Origin: Hyphomonadaceae bacterium ML37
GTDB taxonomy: Bacteria; Pseudomonadota; Alphaproteobacteria; Caulobacterales; Maricaulaceae
Length of the DNA: 64,000 nt
NCBI GenBank assembly: GCA_027627685.1
Contig: CP091241.1
Coordinates: 1,106,347-1,170,346 of the forward strand
Direction: 5' to 3'
Under the pieces are notes generated by a model. The model did no database searches and was not told the DNA's origin. It saw only the letters and a list, made by a program, of their open reading frames with translations. The position numbers and the translations under genes are program-made. This document shows, one piece after another, positions 36,291-43,597 of the stretch (the stretch's first letter is position 1; every line of letters starts with the position of its first letter).

Positions 36291-37235
36291 TTAAAATCGA
36301 GACATGCCGGGCAAAGACCAGCATAGGGACTCCGCATCCTGGAGTTTTCCCCAAAAGAATTCGCCGCCCAAACTCTCAAATCGATCTGCAGCAATTTGCT
36401 TGAATTGAGCTTCTACATCCTCCGCCGACTTCTTGTCCGGGAATGGCTGCGAATTCACGCGTAGCACCCATCGGCCGCTTGCCTTCGGTGGGATACCCGC
36501 GTTCAATTCAGCGCAACGGCGCTTCAGTGCGTTAGTTACTCCGATCTTCAGGGCAACCGATTTGTCGCCGAAGGATTTCTGCCTGCCAAGGAGCGCATGG
36601 CCGTCACCCTCGTAAGCTGCAAGGTATAGGAACGTCTCCCCATCTTCGTAAATCGAAGTCCTTTCGCCGAAACTTCCGGGAAACGCACGGGAAGGCTGGA
36701 AGGTTTGCCCGAACGCCATCACTTGCGCCTCGCAAGCAGTGATGGGCGGCTCGCCGTAGACGTTGACCTCACGGACCTTGATTTTCAGTGCTTGAGCAAC
36801 TTCATCCGGATCCAAATCTGCGCCATGCACCGCAAGAGCCTGACCTGCTTCAGCCCGATAGGAATGGAATGCGATCCTTGAGATCATCATTTTCTCTTCG
36901 GCCCGCCAAGCGCGGCGGACCGGAATTGCATAGGTCCACTTTTCGGCCCAGCCTGCATCCCGTTTTCGATCTAAGCCAACCTTAGAAGCTTTTTCGTAAT
37001 CACGGATCGGCGTTGCCTCGACCTCCAGAAAGCCGAGCACATATGATCGTAGTGGCTTCGCAGTCTCTGCGCTGCTGGCGCCATAGATCATTATAAGGTC
37101 GCCGTGATTTAGCTTGCGAAGATAGGCGTCGCGGGAACTTTCCCGCGTCCAGCCGACGTACCCGTCGTCCTCCGGGCTGAAGCCGTAGAACGATCGGATG
37201 CGGATCTTTTTGCCATCAGGCATTCCCGAACTCAT
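36291..37235 (-). CDS. PUA/EVE-like + GIY-YIG-like (T5orf172/MUG113-type) protein
   Basis: A 314-residue protein. Residues about 10-115 look like a PUA/EVE-type fold (HGDLIMIYGASS, SYVLGFLEVEATPI, WTYAIPVRRAW), and 205-300 match the T5orf172/MUG113 branch of GIY-YIG-like nucleases. The latter shows YLAAYEGDG, LKIGVTNALKRRCAELNAG, a Glu in AEDVEAQF and ESLGGEFF. The start is certain: AAGGAGG lies 4 bases before the ATG. Its codon use is AT-richer than all neighbours, and it sits alone between the lpx operon and gltA, suggesting horizontal transfer. A nuclease that recognises modified DNA is a reasonable hypothesis; no partner gene is present. Confidence 0.7.
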   Translation of the reverse strand: MSSGMPDGKKIRIRSFYGFSPEDDGYVGWTRESSRDAYLRKLNHGDLIMIYGASSAETAKPLRSYVLGFLEVEATPIRDYEKASKVGLDRKRDAGWAEKWTYAIPVRRAWRAEEKMMISRIAFHSYRAEAGQALAVHGADLDPDEVAQALKIKVREVNVYGEPPITACEAQVMAFGQTFQPSRAFPGSFGERTSIYEDGETFLYLAAYEGDGHALLGRQKSFGDKSVALKIGVTNALKRRCAELNAGIPPKASGRWVLRVNSQPFPDKKSAEDVEAQFKQIAADRFESLGGEFFWGKLQDAESLCWSLPGMSRF

Positions 37236-37456
37236 TTGGCCTCCTTATAACGCTGTGCGCTTTGGGAAAAGGGGGCATACATCTTTTTCCGTGCCTATCT
37301 CCCTCACATCACCGGCTCGGGCACACCCGGCAAGAACGGCCGCATCGCCAACCGGCAGGAAATCGCAGCCGCTCAGCATGGGCGGCTTCCCGGCATGATG
37401 GCGGGAGAGAAGCGGCGCCAAACCACCCCCCTTGTCTGCCCGGGCGGCGCAGCCGG

Positions 37457-37542
37457 TCCGGGATCCATCCACCGATCATCTCCACCGCCGAGGCGGTTCA
37501 ATCCTGTCGGGATGGATCCCGGAAAACCGCTTCGCGGTTTCC
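37457..37542. repeat. 14-bp perfect inverted repeat plus adjacent hairpin
   Basis: TCCGGGATCCATCC (37457-37470) is exactly complementary to GGATGGATCCCGGA (37510-37523), 39 bases apart. It is directly followed by AAACCGC (37524-37530)/GCGGTTT (37534-37540) around a TTC loop, with GG/CC outside. It lies 3' of gltA; on the minus strand it could be a transcript end structure. Confidence 0.7.
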
Positions 37543-37643
37543 GGGAAAACAACGAGGGTTTCCGGGAAAACAAGGAGGGGTTTCCGAGACAGCAGGGAGA
37601 GGTTCCCGGACAACAGGGAGAGGTTCCGGGACAACAGGGAAGG
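37538..37643. repeat. Five degenerate tandem repeats of 20-22 bp
   Basis: Copies at 37538-37558, 37559-37580, 37581-37602, 37603-37623 and 37624-37643. The consensus is about TTCCGGGACAACAGGGAGAGG; copies 1-2 carry AAAACAA where 4-5 carry ACAACAG, so the array changes gradually from one end to the other. Unit length is too short and there are no spacers, so this is not a CRISPR. Function unknown. Confidence 0.8.
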
Positions 37644-37709
37644 ATGACCTGGCCAGCGCGCGCCTGACGGTCCGCCAAGCGCGAACCGTCAGGGCGCCGT
37701 ATACAGTGC

Positions 37710-39014
37710 CTACCGCTTGTCCAGCTTCACATAGCCGCGCTCGGGCGCGCCGGTGAAGACCTGGCGCGGACGGCCGATTTTCTGGCTGGGGTCTTCGATC
37801 ATCTCGCTCCACTGGGCGATCCAGCCGACGGTGCGCGCCACGGCGAACAGCACGGTGAACATGTCGGTGGGGAAGCCCATCGCCCGCAGGGTGATACCCG
37901 AATAGAAGTCGATATTGGGATAGAGCTTCTTCTCGACGAAATACTCGTCCTCCAGTGCGATGCGCTCCAGCTCCATGGCCACGGCCAGCAGCGGCTCGTC
38001 GCGCACGCCCAGCTCGTCCAGCACGGCGTGGCAGGTGTCGCGCATCACCTTGGCGCGCGGGTCGTAATTCTTGTAGACGCGGTGACCGAAGCCCATCAGG
38101 CGGAACGGATCATTCTTGTCCTTGGCGCGGCGCACATACTCAGGAATGCGGTCCACCGAGCCGATTTCCTCCAGCATAGTCAGCGCGGCTTCATTGGCGC
38201 CGCCATGGGCCGGACCCCAGAGCGAGGCGATGCCCGACGCGATGCAGGCGAACGGGTTGGCGCCCGAGGAGCCGGCCAGACGCACCGTGGAGGTCGACGC
38301 GTTCTGCTCGTGATCGGCGTGCAGGATGAAAATCTTGTCCATGGCGCGCGCCAGCGTCGGGGACACGACGTAATCCTCGGCCGGGACGGCGAAGCACATG
38401 CGCAGGAAGTTGGCCGCGTAATCGAGCTCGTTGCGCGGCGTGATGAAGGGCTGGCCGATGGAGTATTTATAGGCGCGCGCGGCGATGGTCGGCATTTTTG
38501 CGATCATGCGGTGGGCCGAGATGGTGCGCGCCTGCAGGTCATTGATGTCGGTGGAGTCGTGATAGAAGGCGCTGAGCGCGCCGACCGTGCCGACCATGAT
38601 CGCCATCGGGTGGGCGTCGCGGCGGAAACCGCGGAAGAACTGGTCGAACTGGTCGTGCAGCATGGTGTGCCGGCGGATCGTCCAGTCAAAGCTGTGCAGC
38701 TCGTCCTTGGTGGGCAGATCGCCATGCAGCAGGAGATAGGCGGTTTCGATGAAGCTGGCGTTGTCGGCCAGCTGGTCGATGGGATAGCCGCGATAGAGCA
38801 GCACGCCCTCATCGCCGTCGATATAGGTGATCTGGCTTTCACAGCTGGCGGTGGAGGTGAAGCCGGGATCATAGGTGAACACGCCCGCATCGCGGTAGAG
38901 GGTGCGGATGTCGATCACGTCCGGGCCCACCGAGCCGGCCAGGACCGGCAGGTCATAGGTCTTGCCGTTGATCGTCAGCTGGGCTGCGCCCTTGTTCTGA
39001 ACCTTGTTTTTCAT
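37710..39014 (-). CDS. gltA: Citrate synthase (type II)
   Basis: A 434-residue citrate synthase. Conserved blocks include [20 protein letters not shown], the histidine-containing [20 protein letters not shown] and [19 protein letters not shown]. It condenses acetyl-CoA and oxaloacetate, the entry of both TCA and glyoxylate cycles. It lies 63 bp downstream of gltX on the same strand, a conserved alphaproteobacterial pair. Confidence 0.96.
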   Translation of the reverse strand: MKNKVQNKGAAQLTINGKTYDLPVLAGSVGPDVIDIRTLYRDAGVFTYDPGFTSTASCESQITYIDGDEGVLLYRGYPIDQLADNASFIETAYLLLHGDLPTKDELHSFDWTIRRHTMLHDQFDQFFRGFRRDAHPMAIMVGTVGALSAFYHDSTDINDLQARTISAHRMIAKMPTIAARAYKYSIGQPFITPRNELDYAANFLRMCFAVPAEDYVVSPTLARAMDKIFILHADHEQNASTSTVRLAGSSGANPFACIASGIASLWGPAHGGANEAALTMLEEIGSVDRIPEYVRRAKDKNDPFRLMGFGHRVYKNYDPRAKVMRDTCHAVLDELGVRDEPLLAVAMELERIALEDEYFVEKKLYPNIDFYSGITLRAMGFPTDMFTVLFAVARTVGWIAQWSEMIEDPSQKIGRPRQVFTGAPERGYVKLDKR

Positions 39015-39077
39015 CTCGTCACCCTCGCTTCTGGCGGCTGGCCGGGCGCTGCGGGGCGCCCGTGGCCGGCGCGCCGG

Positions 39078-40475
39078 TCAAATCACATCATCGAGCCGGG
39101 CCAGGACTTCGTCGCGTCCAAGGATGGCCAGCACGAAACTCATATCGGGCGCGGGCGCGCCCCCCGTCATCGCCGCGCGCAGCGGCTGCCCGATCTTGCC
39201 GAAACCGACCCCTTCGGCTTCGGCGAATGCTTTCAAGACGCCGCCCAGCGCCGCCTCGCTCCAGTCATCATGGCCGGCGAGCGTCTGGCGCAGACGACCC
39301 AGACGCGCCAGCGCGTCCTCGTCCAGCGCCTTGGCGGTTTTGCCCGCCAGCGCCACAGGACGCAATTGCAGCATAAAATAAACCTGATCTTCCAGTTCGG
39401 CGAGGGTGGCGGCGCGCTCTTTCAGCGCGTCCATGCTGGCGCGTACCCAGGCGCGGCCCGTATCGTCGAGGCGCAGGCCGGGTTTGGTCTCCAGCCGTGC
39501 CCACAGAAGATCGGTGAGGCGCGCTGAATCGGCGCGCTTCATGTGGAAGGCGTTGACGCTGGCCATCTTGTCGAAATCGAGCCGGGCCGGCGATTTGTTC
39601 AGGCCCGCCAGATCAAAGGCGGCGACCATCTCGGCGTCGGTGAACAGCTCCTTGTCGCCATGGGACCAGCCCAGGCGCAAGAGGTAATTGCGCAGGCCTT
39701 CAGGCAGATAGCCCATATCCCGATAGGCCTCTACGCCCAGCGCGCCGTGGCGCTTGGACAGCTTTTTGCCGTCCGGTCCGTGGATCAGCGGGATGTGGGC
39801 GAAATGGGGGATATTCCAGCCCAGCGCGTCATAGATCTGGGTCTGGCGCCCGCCATTCACGAGGTGATCGTCGCCGCGGATCACATGGGTCACGCCCATA
39901 TCGTGATCATCGACCACGACGGCGAGATTATAGGTCGGCGCGCCATCGGAGCGCAGCAGCACCAGATCATCAAATTCCTTGGCCGCCCAGCGCACTTCGC
40001 CCTGGACGCCGTCCATAATGGCCACATCGCGCTCGGGCGCCTTGAAGCGCACCACATAGGGCGCATCCGGCCCTTCGGACGGATCACGGTCGCGCCAGGG
40101 CGAGCGCAGGGCGCGGCCCTCGTCGAAGGCGGTCTGGCGCAGGACCTCCACCTCTTCAGGGGTGCACCAGCAGCGGAACGCCGCGCCGCGCGCGATCAGG
40201 GCGTCCACCACCTCGCGGTGGCGCTCAGCGCGCGCGAACTGGGACACGGCCTCGCCATCCCAGTCGAGGCCCAGCCAGCGCAGGCCGTCGAGAATCGCGG
40301 TGACGGCGTCGTCTGTCGAACGGGCCCGGTCGGTGTCCTCGATGCGCAGCTTGAACTGGCCGCCATGGCGGCGCGCAAACAGGGCGCTGAACAGCGCTGT
40401 ACGGGCTCCGCCGATATGCAGATAGCCCGTGGGCGAGGGCGCAAAGCGCGTGATGATCGTTCGTTTATTTTGCAC
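39078..40475 (-). CDS. gltX: Glutamate--tRNA ligase
   Basis: A 465-residue class I aminoacyl-tRNA synthetase. The HIGH-type motif is FAPSPTGYLHIGGARTALF, and KMSKS-type is KKLSKRHGALGVEAY. The anticodon-binding C-terminal domain is complete. No zinc-binding cysteines like those of E. coli are prominent. Upstream lies a region of about 140 bp containing a hairpin at 40537-40572. Confidence 0.95.
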   Translation of the reverse strand: MQNKRTIITRFAPSPTGYLHIGGARTALFSALFARRHGGQFKLRIEDTDRARSTDDAVTAILDGLRWLGLDWDGEAVSQFARAERHREVVDALIARGAAFRCWCTPEEVEVLRQTAFDEGRALRSPWRDRDPSEGPDAPYVVRFKAPERDVAIMDGVQGEVRWAAKEFDDLVLLRSDGAPTYNLAVVVDDHDMGVTHVIRGDDHLVNGGRQTQIYDALGWNIPHFAHIPLIHGPDGKKLSKRHGALGVEAYRDMGYLPEGLRNYLLRLGWSHGDKELFTDAEMVAAFDLAGLNKSPARLDFDKMASVNAFHMKRADSARLTDLLWARLETKPGLRLDDTGRAWVRASMDALKERAATLAELEDQVYFMLQLRPVALAGKTAKALDEDALARLGRLRQTLAGHDDWSEAALGGVLKAFAEAEGVGFGKIGQPLRAAMTGGAPAPDMSFVLAILGRDEVLARLDDVI

Positions 40476-40536
40476 TTGCGAACGGGTGTTGCACTGCGGG
40501 AGCGCAGACTTAGCACGGGGCCCACGCGCAGTGATA

Positions 40537-40572
40537 GCCTCCCCCTGCCGTTTGCGTCAGGCAGGGGGAGGC
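40537..40572. terminator. Hairpin between yceI and gltX
   Basis: GCCTCCCCCTGC (40537-40548) pairs perfectly with GCAGGGGGAGGC (40561-40572) around a 12-base loop. It follows the yceI stop on the minus strand. Lack of a U-run makes it a probable Rho-assisted or transcript-end structure, not a classic intrinsic terminator. Confidence 0.55.
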
Positions 40573-40619
40573 GGACCTGTCAGGTCATCAGGGGCGGGGG
40601 CGGCGTGCGCGGATCGCGA

Positions 40620-41180
40620 CTAGCGCGCGTCAGCCTCGATATGCAGGGCCACGGTGACGGTCTCGCCCACATTGCCGGCGCCCCAGCTGGACCCGGTGAT
40701 CCCGAAGGCCGAACGCGACACTTCGAACTCACCCGCCGCCACGGCGCGGCCGCCATCAATCTCCAGCGTGAAGGCGAGCACCACCGGCTCCTCCACATCG
40801 CGGATGGTCAGGACGCCATGAGCTTCATAGCCGCCCTCCACGGCGCGCACATCGTCAGAGACGAAGCGCGCCTCCGGGTGGGCGCTGGCGGCGAGGCCTT
40901 CGCTGGACAGCATGGCCTGCTGATAGTCGCGCGTCGTCATGGTCCCGCTGGCGGTGCTTACCACCGCGTCGATGCGCGCGTCGGCGAGATTGTCCGGGTC
41001 GAGCGTGATCTGGGCGTCAAAATCGGTAAAGCGGGCTTCAGCGGGCGTGTTGAACACGGCGATCGCAGCGCGCACCGAGCTTGCCTCGCGGTCCAGCGCC
41101 CAGTCCTGGGCGGAGGCGGAGCTGGCGATGGCGAGCGAAGCGGTCAGGGCCTTGGCGAGGCGGGCGGTGAACTGGCGCAT
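40620..41180 (-). CDS. yceI: YceI-family periplasmic lipid-binding protein
   Basis: A 186-residue protein with signal peptide (MRQFTARLAKALTASLAIAS, cut near ASAQ). YceI lipocalin-like features include DFDAQITLDPDNLADARIDA, GVLTIRDVEEPVVLAFTLEI and FEVSRSAFGITGSSW. The family binds polyisoprenoids in the periplasm. The GAGG ribosome binding site lies in the left arm of the 41189-41237 inverted repeat, so the leader may be regulated by folding. Confidence 0.88.
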   Translation of the reverse strand: MRQFTARLAKALTASLAIASSASAQDWALDREASSVRAAIAVFNTPAEARFTDFDAQITLDPDNLADARIDAVVSTASGTMTTRDYQQAMLSSEGLAASAHPEARFVSDDVRAVEGGYEAHGVLTIRDVEEPVVLAFTLEIDGGRAVAAGEFEVSRSAFGITGSSWGAGNVGETVTVALHIEADAR

Positions 41181-41188
41181 GAGGATAC

Positions 41189-41237
41189 CTCATTGAATTG
41201 GGTGCGGCGGACGCGTCGTCCGTCTGTGTTCAATGAG
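41189..41237. promoter_or_regulatory. 9-bp inverted repeat in the yceI leader
   Basis: CTCATTGAA (41189-41197) and TTCAATGAG (41229-41237) are perfect complements separated by 31 bp, directly upstream of the yceI start (41180). In the RNA the arm near the start overlaps the GAGG of the ribosome binding site. It could be an operator or a translation-controlling hairpin. Confidence 0.5.
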
Positions 41238-41303
41238 ATAAGGTTTCACCGCGCTGCAACAACGCGCCCGGTGCGAAAAGCCGTGCTTCCGCGCAGGAAA
41301 CGC

Positions 41304-42479
41304 TCAGCGCCAGCCGTCGAGGCTGAACAGCTTGCGATGCTCGTCCACCGCGTAGCGGTCGGTCATGCCAGCGATATAGTCGCAGACCGTGCGCGCCGTG
41401 GCTTCGCCGCCCGCGCCGTCGCAGGTTCTTTGCCAGGTGGTGGGCAGGAGCTGCGGGTCTGACAGGAACGCCGCGAACAGGTCGCGTACGACCCGTTTGC
41501 CCTTTTCCTTCATGCGCTTGACCTTGTAGTGCAGATACAGGTTCGCATAGAGGAAGCGGCGCACGGCGGCGAGTTTCTGGGTCATGGCTTCAGAGAACGC
41601 CACCACCGGCTGGTCGAGCGCGCGCACCGCGTCCGGGCTGTCCGCGCCGCACTGGCTGAGGCGGTGGCGGGTTTCGGTCAGGACGTCGGAGACCATCAGC
41701 CCGATGAGCTCACGCACGGCTTCGTGAATGAGGATGTCCTGATTGATGCCTGGATAGCGGGCGCGCACGCCCTGGAAGACCGGCCCGGCCAGCGGCAATT
41801 CCATCAGCTGATCGAGGGTGAGGATGCCCGAGCGCAGCCCGTCATCGATGTCGTGATTATTGTAGGCGATGTCGTCGGACAGGGCGGCGATCTGAGCTTC
41901 CACGCCGGCATGGGTGTGCAGCTCCAGCGCGCGCCAGCCCTCATAGGCGGTGAACCCCCAGGCCAGCGCCTCCGGCCCAGCGCCCGGCGCCAGCAGCGGG
42001 CCGTTATGCTTGACCACGCCCTCCAGCGTCTCCCACGACAGGTTGAGGCCCTCAAACTGCGGATAGCGGTGCTCCAGCTTGGTGATCACGCGAAGGGTCT
42101 GGGCGTTGTGATCAAACCCGCCAAAGTCCGCCATGGCGTCCTGGAGCGCATCCTCGCCCGAATGGCCAAAGGGGGGATGACCCAGATCATGGGCCAGCGC
42201 GGCGGCTTCAGCCAGGTCCTCGTCTGCATGGAGCGCGCGCGCCAGGGTGCGGGCGATCTGGGCGACCTCCAGCGAATGGGTGAGGCGGGTGCGGTAGGCG
42301 TCCCCCTCATGGGCCACGAAGACCTGCGTCTTCTCTTTCAGGCGGCGGAAAGCGCTGGAATGGATGATCCGGTCGCGGTCGCGCTGGAAGGCGGTGCGCA
42401 TGGCGCTTTCAGGCTGCGCAAACGCCCGCCCCCGGCTGTGGGCAGGATCACAGGCATACGGCGCGCGGGCGTGTGTCAT
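41304..42479 (-). CDS. dgt: Deoxyguanosinetriphosphate triphosphohydrolase-like protein
   Basis: About 391 residues in the HD-domain dGTPase family. Metal-binding HD motifs: RLTHSLEVAQIARTLARALH and AALAHDLGHPPFGHSGEDAL. The N-terminal ERLK-type motif is IIHSSAFRRLKEKTQVFV. It hydrolyses dNTPs to nucleosides and triphosphate and so adjusts dNTP pools. The start is uncertain: ATG at 42479 (MTHARAPYA) fits the family N-terminus, but 42518 is possible; neither has a clear ribosome binding site. Divergent from erpA, 98 bp away. Confidence 0.88.
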   Translation of the reverse strand: MTHARAPYACDPAHSRGRAFAQPESAMRTAFQRDRDRIIHSSAFRRLKEKTQVFVAHEGDAYRTRLTHSLEVAQIARTLARALHADEDLAEAAALAHDLGHPPFGHSGEDALQDAMADFGGFDHNAQTLRVITKLEHRYPQFEGLNLSWETLEGVVKHNGPLLAPGAGPEALAWGFTAYEGWRALELHTHAGVEAQIAALSDDIAYNNHDIDDGLRSGILTLDQLMELPLAGPVFQGVRARYPGINQDILIHEAVRELIGLMVSDVLTETRHRLSQCGADSPDAVRALDQPVVAFSEAMTQKLAAVRRFLYANLYLHYKVKRMKEKGKRVVRDLFAAFLSDPQLLPTTWQRTCDGAGGEATARTVCDYIAGMTDRYAVDEHRKLFSLDGWR

Positions 42480-42577
42480 CGGGAGCAGGGTCTTCCATGG
42501 CGGGCTATGGCGGTCCATATACTGTGGTGCGCCGGTAAACGAAACCGGCGGCGGCGCGAGACGCAATTGAGGCGAAG

Positions 42578-42907
42578 ATGAGCAATCCCCAGATCACCCT
42601 GTCAGAGACGGCGGCCCGCCAGATCAAGGCCGTGCTGGCCAGCCAGAACAAGGCGTTCCTGCGCGTGTCTGTGGTGGGCGGGGGCTGTTCGGGCTTTTCC
42701 TACAAATACGATCTGGAGGCCGAAGCCGCTGAGGATGATCTGCGCATCGAGCGCGACGGCGCCACTGTGCTGGTCGATCCGATGAGCGTGGAGTTCTTGG
42801 ACAAGTCAGAGATTGACTATGTCGACGAGCTGATCGGCGCCAGCTTCCAGATCCGCAATCCCAACGCGACAGCCGCCTGCGGCTGCGGCGTCAGCTTCGC
42901 GGTCTGA
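42578..42907 (+). CDS. erpA: Iron-sulfur cluster insertion protein ErpA (A-type carrier)
   Basis: A 109-residue A-type Fe-S carrier. The three conserved cysteines are Cys37 (GGGCSGFSYKYD), Cys101 and Cys103 (ACGCGVSF). It passes Fe-S clusters to target enzymes, receiving them from the Suf machinery (sufE at 18137). Full length and start match the family. Followed 18 bp later by the nitroreductase on the same strand. Confidence 0.92.
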   Translation: MSNPQITLSETAARQIKAVLASQNKAFLRVSVVGGGCSGFSYKYDLEAEAAEDDLRIERDGATVLVDPMSVEFLDKSEIDYVDELIGASFQIRNPNATAACGCGVSFAV

Positions 42908-42925
42908 TCCCCAGGGGGGCTTCCC

Positions 42926-43597
42926 ATGACTGTATCCGAGGCGCTCAAGGCGCGCATTTCCACGCGCGCGTTTCTCGACACGCCGGTTTCCAGAGACGAG
43001 ATCGAGGCGATTCTGGAGGAGGCGCGCTGGGCGGCGTCGGGCGGCAATCTTCAGCCCTGGCATGTGATCGCGGTGTCCGGCGAGGCGCGCCAGCGCGTCA
43101 TGGATGCGGTGCAGGAGAAGCTCCAAACCGATCCCTTCGCCAATGAAGCCGACTTTCCAGTCTATCCGGAAAGCCTGTGGGAGCCCTATCGCTCGCGCCG
43201 CTTCCAGGTGGGTGAGGACATGTATGCGCTGCTGGGCGTGCCGCGCGAGGACAAGGGCGCGCGCTTTGCCCATCTGATGGAGAATTACCGCTTCTTCGGC
43301 GCGCCCCAGGCGCTGTTCTTCGCCATCGACGCGCGCATGAACCCGAACCAGTGGGCGCATCTGGGCATGTTCATGATGTGCGTGTGCCTGACGGCGCAGG
43401 CGCGTGGCCTCGCCACCTGCATGCAGGAAGCCTGGACGCCCCATTGCCGCACGGTGGGGAAGGCGCTTGGCGTGGAAGCGCCGCTGCAGATCTATTGCGG
43501 CCTCGCCATCGGTCACGCCGACCCGGACGCAGTGGTCAACCAGCTGCGCTCACGCCGCGCCGGGGTGGACGAGTTCACGCGGTTTGAGGGGTTTTAA
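42926..43597 (+). CDS. Nitroreductase-family flavoprotein
   Basis: A 223-residue FMN-dependent oxidoreductase. FMN-binding N-terminus ISTRAFLDTPVSRDEIEAIL, then EEARWAASGGNLQPWHVIAV, and a later block LATCMQEAWTPHCRTVGKAL. Such enzymes reduce nitroaromatics or quinones with NAD(P)H; the natural substrate is unknown. Probably co-transcribed with erpA. The stop shares the 4-bp TTAA with the convergent peptidase stop. Confidence 0.88.
   Translation: MTVSEALKARISTRAFLDTPVSRDEIEAILEEARWAASGGNLQPWHVIAVSGEARQRVMDAVQEKLQTDPFANEADFPVYPESLWEPYRSRRFQVGEDMYALLGVPREDKGARFAHLMENYRFFGAPQALFFAIDARMNPNQWAHLGMFMMCVCLTAQARGLATCMQEAWTPHCRTVGKALGVEAPLQIYCGLAIGHADPDAVVNQLRSRRAGVDEFTRFEGF

Larger units (their letters stand above)
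37236..37709. other. 474-bp non-coding region with inverted and tandem repeats
   Basis: The stretch between the low-GC gene and the 3' end of gltA holds an inverted repeat pair, a small hairpin and five short tandem repeats (listed separately). No convincing gene was found. Frames across the repeats give proline/cysteine-rich low-complexity peptides on either strand, which I do not regard as coding. Confidence 0.5.

Noticed and set aside
37538-37643. CRISPR array
   Set aside because: Units are 20-22 bp, directly adjacent and degenerate, without spacers, leader or cas genes.
37498-37812. Small leftward frame over the tandem repeats and the end of gltA
   Set aside because: The peptide is a translation of the repeat array (FPG/PLP-like units) in conflict with the gltA 3' end; no start signal.
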